From NCBI RefSeq assembly GCF_900116645.1, contig NZ_FPBO01000001.1:437007-501006 (forward strand): a DNA stretch of 64,000 nt, read 5' to 3'. A program made the position numbers and the translations under genes. The notes beneath the pieces were generated by a model. The model saw only the letters and a list, made by a program, of their open reading frames with translations, was not told the origin of the DNA and made no database searches. Positions 18,047 to 27,175 of this stretch are shown here, piece by piece. This DNA comes from Pseudoduganella namucuonensis (GTDB lineage: Bacteria > Pseudomonadota > Gammaproteobacteria > Burkholderiales > Burkholderiaceae_D). Each line of letters starts with the position of its first letter. Position 1 is the stretch's first letter.

Positions 18047-19069
18047 ATGAAAGCTTTTTGGGCACGCGCCGGCGCCATGCGCTCGCGCCTGCTGAGTACA
18101 CTGGTCACGCTGCTGGGCCTATTGGTGCTGACCTTCTTCGTCGGCCGCGTGATGCCGATCGACCCGGTGCTGTCCATCGTCGGCCCCGACGCCGACGCCT
18201 CCACCTACCAGGAGGCCGCCGCGCGGCTGGGACTGGACCAGCCGCTGTGGGTGCAGTTCGGCCGCTACCTGGGCGAGCTGGCGCAGGGCAACCTGGGCAC
18301 CTCGCTGCTGACCGGGAACGCCGTCAGCGCCGACATCGTCCGCGTGTTCCCGGCCACCGTCGAACTGGCCACGCTGGCCATCGTGCTGGGCGTGCTGGCG
18401 GGCGTGCCGCTGGGCGTGTTCGCCGCCAGCCGGCGCGGCCGCCTGGGCGACCACGTGGTGCGCGTCATCAGCCTGGCAGGCCATTCCACGCCGGTGTTCT
18501 GGTTCGCGATGATGGGCCTGCTGGTGTTCTACGCCTGGCTGGGCTGGGCCGGCGGATCGGGGCGCATCGCGCTGGCCTACGACGGCACCATCCCCTCCGT
18601 CACCGGCCTGCTGCTGATCGACACGCTGCTGGCCGGCGACTGGGACGCGTTCACCAACAGCGTCAAGCACATCGCGCTGCCGGCCTGCATTCTCGGCCTG
18701 CACTCGATGGCCTACATCAGCCGCATGACGCGCAGCTTCATGCTGGCGCAGTTGTCGCAGGAATACATCCTCACGGCGCGCGTGAAGGGCTTGTCGGAGG
18801 CCAGCGTGATCTGGCGCCACGCCTTCCGCAACATCCTGGTGCAGCTGCTCACCATCGTCGCGCTGGCGTACGGCGGCCTGCTGGAGGGCGCGGTGCTGAT
18901 CGAGACCGTGTTCGCCTGGCCCGGCTTCGGCCAGTACCTGACCAACAGCCTGCTGCTGGGCGACATGAACTCGGTGATGGGATGCGTGCTCCTGGTCGGC
19001 GTCATCTTCGTCTCGCTCAACCTCGTCTCCGACGCCCTGTACCAAGTCTTCGACCCACGGATGCACTGA
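18047..19069 (+). CDS. ABC transporter permease (DppB/OppB type)
   Basis: A 340-residue inner-membrane permease with six predicted membrane helices. The first helix is LVTLLGLLVLTFFVGRVM, and a large periplasmic loop contains GLDQPLWVQFGRYLGELAQG, both typical of DppB proteins. The ATPase-contacting EAA loop reads ARVKGLSEASVIWRHAFRN. GGAGA precedes the start. Its stop overlaps the next permease (TGATG). Confidence 0.95.
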   Translation: MKAFWARAGAMRSRLLSTLVTLLGLLVLTFFVGRVMPIDPVLSIVGPDADASTYQEAAARLGLDQPLWVQFGRYLGELAQGNLGTSLLTGNAVSADIVRVFPATVELATLAIVLGVLAGVPLGVFAASRRGRLGDHVVRVISLAGHSTPVFWFAMMGLLVFYAWLGWAGGSGRIALAYDGTIPSVTGLLLIDTLLAGDWDAFTNSVKHIALPACILGLHSMAYISRMTRSFMLAQLSQEYILTARVKGLSEASVIWRHAFRNILVQLLTIVALAYGGLLEGAVLIETVFAWPGFGQYLTNSLLLGDMNSVMGCVLLVGVIFVSLNLVSDALYQVFDPRMH

Positions 19070-20028
19070 TGCTGACACCTACCATGCCCGCTGTACCCGG
19101 CCACCCCGGCGCCGCTCCCGAGCCGCAGGACGCCGTTCCGCCGCCCGTGCCCGCCAAGGCGGCCGGCGCGCCCGCCACCGCCGGCTCCGCGCTGCGCCAG
19201 TCGCTGCGGCGCGCGCTGCACCACCTGCTGCTCAATCCCATGACGCTGGTGGGCATGATCGTGGTGCTGCTGCTGATCGCCGTGGCTTGCGGCGCGCCGT
19301 GGATCGCCACGCACGACCCGCTGCGCCAGGACCTGGCCGCCACCCTGCAGCCGCCCGGCGCCGCGCACTGGTTCGGCACCGACGAATACGGCCGCGACAC
19401 CTTCAGCCGCCTGGTGTACGGCGCCCGCACCACGCTTTACATCGTCGGCCTGGTCACCATCGTGGTCGGCCCGGTGGGGCTGGCGGTGGGCACCGCCTCC
19501 GGCTACTTCGGCGGCTGGGTGGACGCGGTGTTCATGCGCATCACCGACATCTTCATCTCCTTCCCCAGCCTGGTGCTGGCGCTGGCCTTCGTGGCCGCGC
19601 TCGGGCCTGGGCTGGAGCACGCGGTGATCGCCATCGCGCTCACCGCCTGGCCGCCGATCGCCCGCCTGGCGCGCGCCGAGACGCGCTCGCTGCGCAAGGC
19701 GGACTTCGTGGCGGCGGTGCAGTTGCAGGGCGCCTCGCCGCTGCGCATCCTGGTGCGGCACATCGCGCCGCTGTGCCTGTCCTCGGTGCTGGTGCGGCTG
19801 ACCATGAACATGGCCGGCATCATCCTCACCGCCGCCGGCCTGGGCTTCCTGGGGCTGGGCGCGCAACCGCCGTCGGCCGAGTGGGGCGCGATGATCTCGG
19901 CGGGCCGCCGCTACATGATGGAGTGCTGGTGGCTGGTGGCCATGCCCGGCGCCGCCATCATGGTGGTGAGCCTGGCCTTCAACCTGCTGGGCGACGGCCT
20001 GCGCGACGTGTTCGATCCACGCAGCTGA
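19069..20028 (+). CDS. ABC transporter permease (DppC/OppC type)
   Basis: A 319-residue permease partner. A proline/alanine-rich cytoplasmic tail of about 50 residues precedes the first helix (LVGMIVVLLLIAVACGAPWI). The DppC signature HWFGTDEYGRDTFSRLVYGA follows, and the EAA loop reads AVQLQGASPLRILVRHIAPL. It pairs with the DppB-type subunit to form the channel. The long N-terminal tail is unusual but the start overlaps the previous stop and is well placed. Confidence 0.94.
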   Translation: MLTPTMPAVPGHPGAAPEPQDAVPPPVPAKAAGAPATAGSALRQSLRRALHHLLLNPMTLVGMIVVLLLIAVACGAPWIATHDPLRQDLAATLQPPGAAHWFGTDEYGRDTFSRLVYGARTTLYIVGLVTIVVGPVGLAVGTASGYFGGWVDAVFMRITDIFISFPSLVLALAFVAALGPGLEHAVIAIALTAWPPIARLARAETRSLRKADFVAAVQLQGASPLRILVRHIAPLCLSSVLVRLTMNMAGIILTAAGLGFLGLGAQPPSAEWGAMISAGRRYMMECWWLVAMPGAAIMVVSLAFNLLGDGLRDVFDPRS

Positions 20029-20040
20029 TGAGGAATCGGG

Positions 20041-20880
20041 ATGACTATTACAAAACTTGAAGTGGAAGACTTGAGCGTGCGCTTCGCCACCCGCGACGGG
20101 ATGGTGGACGCGGTGCGCGGCGTGTCCTTCAAGCTGGGACGGGAGAAGCTGGCCATCGTCGGCGAATCCGGCTCCGGCAAGTCGACGGTGGGGCGCACGT
20201 TGCTCAAGCTGCACCCGGCCAGCGCCCGGATCGACGCCAAAGTGCTGCGTTTCGGCTCGACGGACCTGCTGAAGGCCGGCGAGCGGGAGATGCGCGCGAT
20301 ACGCGGGCAGCGGATGTCGATGATCATGCAGGATCCGAAGTATTCGCTGAACCCGGTGATGCGGGTGGGCGACCAGATCGCCGAGGCGGTGCTGGTGCAT
20401 CACAAGGTGCCGCGCGCGGACGTGCGCCAACGGGTGATCGCCATGCTGGAGCGGGTGCGCATCCGCGACCCGCAGCGCGTGTACGAGCTGTATCCGCACG
20501 AGATCTCCGGTGGCATGGGGCAGCGCATCATGATCGCGATGATGCTGATCCCGAATCCGGAGGTGGTGATCGCCGACGAGCCGACATCGGCGCTGGACGT
20601 CTCGGTGCGCTCGCAGGTGCTATCGGTGCTGGACGAGTTGGTGGAGGAGCGCAACCTGGGCCTGATCTTCATCAGCCACGACCTGAACCTGGTGCGCAGC
20701 TTCTGCGACCGCGTGCTGGTGATGTACGCGGGGCGGGTGGTGGAGTCCATCGCGGCGGCGGACCTGGAGAACGCCCGGCACCCGTACACGCAAGGCCTGC
20801 TGGCCGCCTTGCCCAGCATGGACAAGCGCCGCCCGGTGCTGCCGGTGCTGCGGCGCGATCCGCTCTGGCTCACTCAATAG
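20041..20880 (+). CDS. ABC transporter ATP-binding protein (DppD/NikD type)
   Basis: A 279-residue ATPase with Walker A GESGSGKS, signature ISGGMGQRIMIAM and Walker B VVIADEPTSALD, then the H-loop FISHDLNL. The signature has GGMGQ where most family members have GGMRQ. It is shorter than OppD, with only a short tail after HPYTQGLLAALP, which resembles NikD. It powers import together with the next gene. Confidence 0.94.
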   Translation: MTITKLEVEDLSVRFATRDGMVDAVRGVSFKLGREKLAIVGESGSGKSTVGRTLLKLHPASARIDAKVLRFGSTDLLKAGEREMRAIRGQRMSMIMQDPKYSLNPVMRVGDQIAEAVLVHHKVPRADVRQRVIAMLERVRIRDPQRVYELYPHEISGGMGQRIMIAMMLIPNPEVVIADEPTSALDVSVRSQVLSVLDELVEERNLGLIFISHDLNLVRSFCDRVLVMYAGRVVESIAAADLENARHPYTQGLLAALPSMDKRRPVLPVLRRDPLWLTQ

Positions 20881-20890
20881 GAAACTGACG

Positions 20891-21655
20891 ATGATCACGG
20901 TAGAAGGACTGGAACTGTCGTTCGGCAGCGGCAAGCAATACAACAAGGTGCTGAACGAGGTGGCATTCTCGGTCGGCGAGGGGGAGGCGTTCGGGCTGGT
21001 GGGCGAATCGGGTTCGGGCAAGAGCACGGTGCTGCGCTGCCTGGCCGGGCTGTACCACCACTGGGACGGGCGCATGAGCATCGCCGGGCAGCCGCTGGGC
21101 AAGAAGCTGGACCGCGAGCGCTGCCGCCTGATGCAGATGGTGTTCCAGGACCCGTATGGCTCCCTGCATCCGAGGCACACGGTGGACACCGCGCTGTCCG
21201 AGCCGCTCAAGATCCACCGGATGGACGACATCGACGCGCGCGTGGGGGAGATGCTGGAGAAGGTGGGATTGAACGACAGCTTCCGCTTCCGCTATCCGCA
21301 TCAGATGTCCGGCGGGCAGCGGCAGCGGGTGGCGATCGCGCGGGCGCTGATACTGGAGCCGCGCATCCTGCTGCTGGACGAGCCGACCTCCGCGCTGGAC
21401 GTGTCGGTGCAGGCGGAGATACTCAACCTGCTGCAGAAACTGCGCGCGCTGGAAGGGCTGACCTACATCATGGTCACGCACGACCTGGGCGTGGTCGCGC
21501 ACCTGTGCGACCGGGTGGCGGTGATGCAGCAGGGGAGGATAGTCGACACCCTGGGCAGCAAGGTGCTGAGCGAAGGCGGCGCCACGCACCCCTATACCCG
21601 CAGCCTGGTCGACGCCACGCGCAGCTACACGAGGGAGACGCCGCAAGCGGCATAA
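20891..21655 (+). CDS. ABC transporter ATP-binding protein (DppF/NikE type)
   Basis: A 254-residue ATPase with Walker A GESGSGKST, Q-loop QMVFQDPYGSLHPRHTVD, signature MSGGQRQRVAIARAL and Walker B ILLLDEPTSALD. It is the second nucleotide-binding subunit of the five-gene importer. The last gene of the unit; a hairpin at 21687-21711 separates it from the convergent uraD-allC gene. Confidence 0.94.
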   Translation: MITVEGLELSFGSGKQYNKVLNEVAFSVGEGEAFGLVGESGSGKSTVLRCLAGLYHHWDGRMSIAGQPLGKKLDRERCRLMQMVFQDPYGSLHPRHTVDTALSEPLKIHRMDDIDARVGEMLEKVGLNDSFRFRYPHQMSGGQRQRVAIARALILEPRILLLDEPTSALDVSVQAEILNLLQKLRALEGLTYIMVTHDLGVVAHLCDRVAVMQQGRIVDTLGSKVLSEGGATHPYTRSLVDATRSYTRETPQAA

Positions 21656-21686
21656 GGAGGGAGGCGGGAAGAGGGCGCGTCAAGTG

Positions 21687-21711
21687 CCTGGTCCGCGGCA
21701 CGCGGGCCAGG
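21687..21711. terminator. Hairpin between convergent ABC and uraD-allC genes
   Basis: CCTGGTCCGCG pairs with CGCGGGCCAGG (one G-T pair) around a GCA loop. There is no T-tract, so termination activity is uncertain. Confidence 0.4.
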
Positions 21712-21745
21712 TACCGGTTAGGCGGCGCGCCAGCCTTGACCCGCC

Positions 21746-23500
21746 TTAGGCCTTCGCCTTGAAATTGCGCAGGAAGTCCAGCAACGCCTGCGCGCCCAGT
21801 TCCGCGTCATCCGCGGTCATGGTCTCCAGCGGATTGTGGCTGATCCCTCCATTGCCGCAACGCGTGAACAGCATGGCCACATCGGTCATCGCCGCCATCG
21901 CCATCGCGTCGTGCCCCGCGCCGGACAGCAAATCGAAGCGCGGCAGGCCAGTGCGCTCGACCGCCGCCCCCAGCTGGTCCATCAGCCAAGGCGCGCACGG
22001 CGCGGCCGCCGCCTCCACCACTTTCTCCAGCTTGAACTCGATGAAGCGGCGCTCGCAAATCGCCGCGATCCCATCCAGCACATCCTTCACCGCCGACTTG
22101 CGCACCTCGTCGTCCGCCGCGCGGATGTCCAGCGACAGCTTGCACGCCCCCGGAATCACGTTGACCGAGCCATTCGGCACCTGCAGCTGCCCGACGGTGC
22201 CCACCAGCGCCTCGATGCCCGCGCAACGCCGCTCCACCAGCAGCACGATCTCCGCCGCCGCCGCCGCCGCGTCCTTGCGCATGGTCATCGGCGTGGTGCC
22301 GGCGTGGCTGGCGAGGCCGCGCAGTTCCACCAGGTAGCGCGAGCTGCCCGCGATCGCGGTCACCACGCCCAGCGGCAGGCCTTTGCCGACCAGCACCGGA
22401 CCCTGTTCGATGTGCACCTCCACGAAAGCCAGCACATTGGCCGGATCGCGCGCGATGGAAGGGATGTTGGCGACGTTGTGGCCCGCCCCGCCCAGCGCGG
22501 CGCGCATGGTCACGCCGTCCGCGTCCACCTGGTCCAGCAGGCCCAGGTCGAAGCGGCCGGTGACGGCGTTGCTGCCCAGGAAGGTGCTGCGGAAACGCAC
22601 GCCTTCCTCTTCTGCGAAGCCGATGATCTCGAAGTCGAACGGCAGCTTCTCGCCGTTTTCATTGAGGTGCTTGACGATGGCGATCGGCAGCAGGATGCCC
22701 AGGCGGCCGTCGTACTTGCCGCCATTGCGCACGGTGTCGTAGTGCGAGCCGGTGATGAGGGTCTTGGCGCCCGCCGCGTTGGAGCGGTAGCGGCCCACCA
22801 CGTTGCCCACGTCGTCGATGCGCACCTCCATGCCGGCGGCGCCCATCCACTCGGCCAGCTGCGCGGCCGACTTGCGGTGCGCGTCGGTCATGTAGGCGCA
22901 GGTCAGGCCCTGCTCGTCGTCGCTCCATTGCGCCAGTTCCTCGGACCATTGCATGATGGCCGGACCGAAGTCCATCCTCACGCCGGTCAGGTCGTTGATG
23001 CGCATTTCGGCGATGCGGTGGATCTGGCGCAGGCACTCGTGCAGCTCGTCGTTGCGCTGGTTGCGCGAACGGCGGGTGAAGGTGGCGATGATCTGCTGGC
23101 GCGTCAGACCGTTGCCGGTCGGGCCTTTCACGGCCAGGATGAAGGGGAAGCCGAACTTCGCGTTGTAGTCGGCGTTCAGCTTCTGCAGCGTGGCGAATTC
23201 CTCGGCGCTGCACTGGTTCAGGCCGGACTTGGCCTGTTCATTGGTCGATTCCGCGGTCAGCTCGCCGGCGATGGCGGCCTTGCCGGCCAACTCCGGGTGG
23301 GCGCGGATCAGGCCCAGTTGTTCGTCCTCGGTGGCGTTGGTGACTTCCGCCTGCAATGCCTGCTTCAGCGCGGTGACGCTGGCAAACGGCCGCTTCGCGG
23401 CGGCGCGCTGCGGGATCCATGGCGAATGTTCGTAAATGCCGTGCAGGCGCTCGGCGAAAGTAGTGACGTCGCAGGTATTGAGTTCGGAGAGTGTAGTCAT
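21746..23500 (-). CDS. Bifunctional OHCU decarboxylase (UraD) - allantoate amidohydrolase (AllC) fusion
   Basis: A 584-residue fusion of two purine-degradation enzymes. Residues about 1-170 are UraD, with the catalytic HPELAGKAA and FGFPFILAVKG, converting 2-oxo-4-hydroxy-4-carboxy-5-ureidoimidazoline to S-allantoin. Residues about 175-584 are a complete M20-type AllC with metal motifs TGSHYDTVRNGGKYDG, FAEEEGVRF, VEVHIEQGPVL and GGISHNPLE, cleaving allantoate to ureidoglycine, ammonia and CO2. The start at 23500 leaves AAGGA eleven bases upstream; ATG 23512 has no room for one. The allantoinase that links the two steps is not in the window. puuD lies nearby in the opposite direction. Confidence 0.93.
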   Translation of the reverse strand: MTTLSELNTCDVTTFAERLHGIYEHSPWIPQRAAAKRPFASVTALKQALQAEVTNATEDEQLGLIRAHPELAGKAAIAGELTAESTNEQAKSGLNQCSAEEFATLQKLNADYNAKFGFPFILAVKGPTGNGLTRQQIIATFTRRSRNQRNDELHECLRQIHRIAEMRINDLTGVRMDFGPAIMQWSEELAQWSDDEQGLTCAYMTDAHRKSAAQLAEWMGAAGMEVRIDDVGNVVGRYRSNAAGAKTLITGSHYDTVRNGGKYDGRLGILLPIAIVKHLNENGEKLPFDFEIIGFAEEEGVRFRSTFLGSNAVTGRFDLGLLDQVDADGVTMRAALGGAGHNVANIPSIARDPANVLAFVEVHIEQGPVLVGKGLPLGVVTAIAGSSRYLVELRGLASHAGTTPMTMRKDAAAAAAEIVLLVERRCAGIEALVGTVGQLQVPNGSVNVIPGACKLSLDIRAADDEVRKSAVKDVLDGIAAICERRFIEFKLEKVVEAAAAPCAPWLMDQLGAAVERTGLPRFDLLSGAGHDAMAMAAMTDVAMLFTRCGNGGISHNPLETMTADDAELGAQALLDFLRNFKAKA

Positions 23501-23592
23501 AGTTATATCCATCCTTGGAGCTTCGATGATATATCCGCCGCTTTAAGCGGGCTATATGCTACTTGCTATGACCTTTATACCTCAGTACTGAC

Positions 23593-24531
23593 TTACTTCG
23601 GCAGCAAGGCCTTGGCGGCGGCGCTGACCTGGTCGCGCAGCCACTTGTGCTCCGGCGCCGAGTGCACCCGCTCGTGCCACAGCTGGTAGAAGCGCAGCGG
23701 CGGGAACTTGATCGGCACGGTGTAGGTCTTCAGCGGCAGCGACTTCTCGTGGAAGCGCAGGAACTGGCGGCCGGTGGTCAACACCAGGTCCGACTGCGTG
23801 ACCATGTAGGGGATCAGCCCGAAATACGCCGACTCCACCGCCACGTTGCGGCGCAGGCCCTGGCGCTCCAGGAAGGCGTCCACCACGCCGTGGTAGCCGG
23901 GCAGCAGCTGCGACGGCGCCACGTGGGGCAGGGACAGGTAGTCCTCCACCGTCATCGCGTCGCTCTCGGTGCGGCGCGCATACGGGCTGTTGGCGTTCAT
24001 CGCGCACACGATGGGGTCCTCGAACAGCTTGGACATGTGCAGGTGCTCGGGCGGCTCCTCCCAGTTGGCGATCACCAGGTCCATGTCGCCGTCCGACAGC
24101 AGGCGCACGTAGTCGATGCCCGGCCCCAGGCTGTGGATGACGATGCGGCTCATCGGCGAGCCGCGCCGCAGCAGGCACACCACGTTGGGCAGGAACTGCG
24201 TGTCCAGGTAGTCCGGCGCGGCGATGTTGAAGGTGCGCGCTTCCTCCTGCGGCACGAACGGCGTCTTCTTGATGAACAGGTTCTCCGTTTCGTCCAGGAT
24301 GCGCTTGGCCGGTTTCAGCAGGCTTTCGCCGTGCTGCGTGGGCACCATGCCACGCGCGCCGCGCACCAGCAGCGGGTCGCCCGTCAGTTCGCGCAGCTTG
24401 CGCAGCGAGGCCGAGATCGATGGCTGGGGCTGGTTCAGTTTGAGCGCGACACGCGACACGTTCTTCTCCACCAGCAGCAGGTACAGGATGCGGATCAGAT
24501 GGAGATCGAGGTTTTTCGGCAGGCTGGACAT
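23593..24531 (-). CDS. LysR-family regulator, probable purine catabolism regulator
   Basis: A 312-residue LysR protein. The helix-turn-helix shows LDLHLIRILYLLLVEKNVSR and LNQPQPSISASLRKLRELTG. The effector domain starts near FNIAAPDYLDTQFLPNVVCL. ATG 24531 is preferred to 24543 or 24582 because GGGG lies at good spacing and the family N-terminus begins there. It sits between uraD-allC and the divergent puuD, which it likely controls. Confidence 0.9.
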   Translation of the reverse strand: MSSLPKNLDLHLIRILYLLLVEKNVSRVALKLNQPQPSISASLRKLRELTGDPLLVRGARGMVPTQHGESLLKPAKRILDETENLFIKKTPFVPQEEARTFNIAAPDYLDTQFLPNVVCLLRRGSPMSRIVIHSLGPGIDYVRLLSDGDMDLVIANWEEPPEHLHMSKLFEDPIVCAMNANSPYARRTESDAMTVEDYLSLPHVAPSQLLPGYHGVVDAFLERQGLRRNVAVESAYFGLIPYMVTQSDLVLTTGRQFLRFHEKSLPLKTYTVPIKFPPLRFYQLWHERVHSAPEHKWLRDQVSAAAKALLPK

Positions 24532-24541
24532 GGCGTACCCC

Positions 24542-24577
24542 ATATATCGAATCGAATATGTTAAATATACGATATAT
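24542..24577. promoter_or_regulatory. Inverted repeat in the LysR-puuD intergenic region
   Basis: ATATATCG (24542-24549) and CGATATAT (24570-24577) are exact inverted copies 20 bp apart in an AT-rich gap. The position just before both divergent genes suits a LysR binding region. Confidence 0.45.
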
Positions 24578-24644
24578 TTCATGATGGTGGGACGAAAACC
24601 GTCTATCGTCTGTAAATTGCCGCTAATCCATTTTCGAGGACCCC

Positions 24645-25862
24645 ATGGATGTTTTCGCCTACCTGATCCCGTACGGCCTTGAATGGCTGAACCTCGTCGT
24701 TCGCTGGCTGCACATCATCACCGGTATCGCATGGATAGGCGCCTCGTTCTACTTCGTCTGGCTGGACAACTCCATCCGCCCGCCGGCGGCCGGCTCCGAG
24801 CTGGCGAAAAAAGGCGTGTCCGGCGAGCTGTGGGCGGTGCACGGCGGCGGCTTCTACAACCCGCAAAAATACCTGGTGGCGCCGGCGCAGCTGCCGGCCG
24901 AACTGCACTGGTTCAAATGGGAAGCCTACAGCACCTGGCTTTCCGGCTTCGCGCTGCTGACCATCGCCTACTACTTCAACGCCCAGGCCATGATGGTCGA
25001 CAAGGACGTGGCCGACCTCACCAGCGCGCAGGCCATCGCCTTGGGCATCGGTTCGCTGGTGGTCGGCTGGACCGTGTACGACCTGCTGTGCCGTTCCCCG
25101 CTGGGCAAGCACGACCTGGCGTTCGGCGTCGTCATCTTCGCTTTGTTGACGCTGTCGGCCTGGGTGCTGACGCGCTTCCTCAGCGGCCGCGCGGCCTACA
25201 TCCACGTGGGCGCGATGATAGGCACCATCATGGTGGCCAATGTGCTGATGCTGATCATTCCCGGCCAGCGCAAGATGGTGGACGCGATGAAGGCCGGCGG
25301 CCTGCCGGACCCGCTGCACGGCCAGCGCGCCAAGCAGCGCAGCGTGCACAACAACTACTTCACCTTGCCGGTGCTGTTCATCATGATCAGCAACCATTAC
25401 GCGATGACCTACCGCCACGAGCAGGCCTGGCTGGTGCTGGCGGCCATCATGGCGGCCGGCGTGTTCATCCGCCACTTCTTCAACCTGCGCCACAAGGAGC
25501 GCGTGGAATGGCGCTATCCGGCGATCGGCGTGGCGCTGCTGCTGGCGGTGGCCGTGTGGATCGCGCCGGCGCGGCCGGCGGCGTCCGGCGCGGCGGCCGA
25601 TCCGGCCGCGCAATTCGCCAAGGTGCAGGCCATCGTCGCGCAGCGCTGCGCCAGCTGCCACGCGGCCGCGCCCACGCAGCCGGGCTTCGCCACCGCGCCG
25701 GCCGGCGTGATGCTCGACAGCGAGGCGCAGATACGCCGGAACGCGGAAAAGATCTACAAACAGGCGGTGCAGCTCAAGTCCATGCCGATCGGGAACCTCA
25801 CCAACATGACCGACGCGGAACGCGCCCAGCTGGGCGCATGGTTTGAAGCCGGCGCCAAATAA
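24645..25862 (+). CDS. puuD: Urate hydroxylase PuuD (membrane, cytochrome c fused)
   Basis: A 405-residue membrane protein with about eight hydrophobic segments and a C-terminal periplasmic cytochrome c domain. The N-terminal part, WLHIITGIAWIGASFYFVWL and YNPQKYLVAP, is the DUF989/PuuD signature. The haem-binding CASCH lies at residues 335-339, with a candidate Met axial ligand in SMPIGNLTNM. PuuD oxidises urate to 5-hydroxyisourate, passing electrons to the respiratory chain. UraD in the adjacent fusion gene acts two steps later. It begins a short unit with the M20-like gene 9 bp downstream. Confidence 0.95.
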   Translation: MDVFAYLIPYGLEWLNLVVRWLHIITGIAWIGASFYFVWLDNSIRPPAAGSELAKKGVSGELWAVHGGGFYNPQKYLVAPAQLPAELHWFKWEAYSTWLSGFALLTIAYYFNAQAMMVDKDVADLTSAQAIALGIGSLVVGWTVYDLLCRSPLGKHDLAFGVVIFALLTLSAWVLTRFLSGRAAYIHVGAMIGTIMVANVLMLIIPGQRKMVDAMKAGGLPDPLHGQRAKQRSVHNNYFTLPVLFIMISNHYAMTYRHEQAWLVLAAIMAAGVFIRHFFNLRHKERVEWRYPAIGVALLLAVAVWIAPARPAASGAAADPAAQFAKVQAIVAQRCASCHAAAPTQPGFATAPAGVMLDSEAQIRRNAEKIYKQAVQLKSMPIGNLTNMTDAERAQLGAWFEAGAK

Positions 25863-25871
25863 GGAGTAACA

Positions 25872-27101
25872 ATGAGCCGTGAAGAACAACTGATCCAGTG
25901 GATCGACGCCCACTTCGACGAGGAAGTGGCCTTCCTGCAGCAAGTGCTGCGGGTGCCGACCGACACCCCGCCCGGCAACAACGCGCCGCACGCGGACATG
26001 GTCGCCGACGCCGTGCTGGCCTACGGCTGGACCGCCGAGAAGCACGCGGTGCCGGAACAGGTGGTGCGCGACTACGGCATGGAGACGATCACCAACCTGA
26101 TCATCCGCCGCCCGTACGCCGAGGGCGGCCCGACCGTCGCGCTCAACGCGCACGGCGACGTGGTGCCGCCGGGCGACAACTGGACCTATCCGCCGTACGG
26201 CGGCGTGATCGACGACGGCTACATCTACGGCCGCGCCGCCGCCGTCTCCAAGTGCGACTTCGCCACCTACATCTTCGCCGTGCGCGCGCTGGAGGCGCTG
26301 GGCGTGCCGCTGAAGGGCAAGCTGGAACTGCACTTCACCTACGACGAGGAATTCGGCGGCCTGCTGGGTCCCGGCTGGCTGCTCGAGCAAAAGCTCACCA
26401 GGCCGGACTACGTCATCGCGGCCGGCTTCAGCTACAACATCGTCACCGCGCACAACGCCTGCCTGCAGTTCGAGATCACCGTGCACGGCAAGTCCGGCCA
26501 CGGCGCCATGCCGGAAACGGGGCACGACGCGCTGCAGGCCGCAACCCGGATACTGAACGCGCTCTACGGCCAACTGCCGGAACTGAAGAAAATCAAATCG
26601 AAGGTGCCCGGCATCGACAGCCCGACCATGCTGGTGGGCCGCATCGATGGGGGCACCAACACCAATGTCGTTCCCGGCAAGGTCGTCATGAAAATGGACC
26701 GCCGCATGATTCCGGAAGAGGACCCGGTGGCGGTGGAGGCCCAGGTGCGCGCGCTGATCGAGGACGCGGTGCGCGGCGTGGAGGGCATCAGCATCGACAT
26801 CAAGCGCCTGCTGCTGTCGCACGCGCTGCGTCCGCAGCCGGGCAGCGAGACGCTGGTGGGCCACATCCAGAAGAACGCCAAGGCCATCCTGGGCGAGGAC
26901 ATCCCGGCCGTCGGCACGCCGCTGTACGCCGACGCGCGCCTGTACGGCGAGCGGGGCATCCCGGCCGTTCTGTACGGCGCCGGTCCGCGCACCGTGCCGG
27001 AATCGAACGCCAAGAAGGCCGACGAGCGTCTCGCGCTGGAAGACCTGCGCAAGGCCACCAAGATCGTGGCGCTCACGCTGGCGGACTTCCTGGCGCCCTG
27101 A
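25872..27101 (+). CDS. M20-family peptidase-like protein with altered metal site
   Basis: A 409-residue protein with the M20 fold: catalytic-domain start NAHGDVVPPGDNW, glutamate pair in FTYDEEFGGL, and dimerisation domain with GKSGHGAMPETGHDA. The segment that normally reads GRGxxDxKG is GRAAAVSKCD, so the bridging Asp is Val. The usual Asp/Glu ligand after the EE motif (here YVIAAGFSYN) and the C-terminal His (here PESNAKKADERL) also look replaced. Enzymes of this family deacylate or hydrolyse amides. Here activity or metal use must differ. AAGGAG precedes the start; it is co-transcribed with puuD. Confidence 0.8.
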   Translation: MSREEQLIQWIDAHFDEEVAFLQQVLRVPTDTPPGNNAPHADMVADAVLAYGWTAEKHAVPEQVVRDYGMETITNLIIRRPYAEGGPTVALNAHGDVVPPGDNWTYPPYGGVIDDGYIYGRAAAVSKCDFATYIFAVRALEALGVPLKGKLELHFTYDEEFGGLLGPGWLLEQKLTRPDYVIAAGFSYNIVTAHNACLQFEITVHGKSGHGAMPETGHDALQAATRILNALYGQLPELKKIKSKVPGIDSPTMLVGRIDGGTNTNVVPGKVVMKMDRRMIPEEDPVAVEAQVRALIEDAVRGVEGISIDIKRLLLSHALRPQPGSETLVGHIQKNAKAILGEDIPAVGTPLYADARLYGERGIPAVLYGAGPRTVPESNAKKADERLALEDLRKATKIVALTLADFLAP

Positions 27102-27175
27102 ACGGTCAATCGGGCGACGGCGTGTTGTTGAGTAGAGTAAAGTTGCCACAAACTTAATCTCTTCGACATTGCAAC

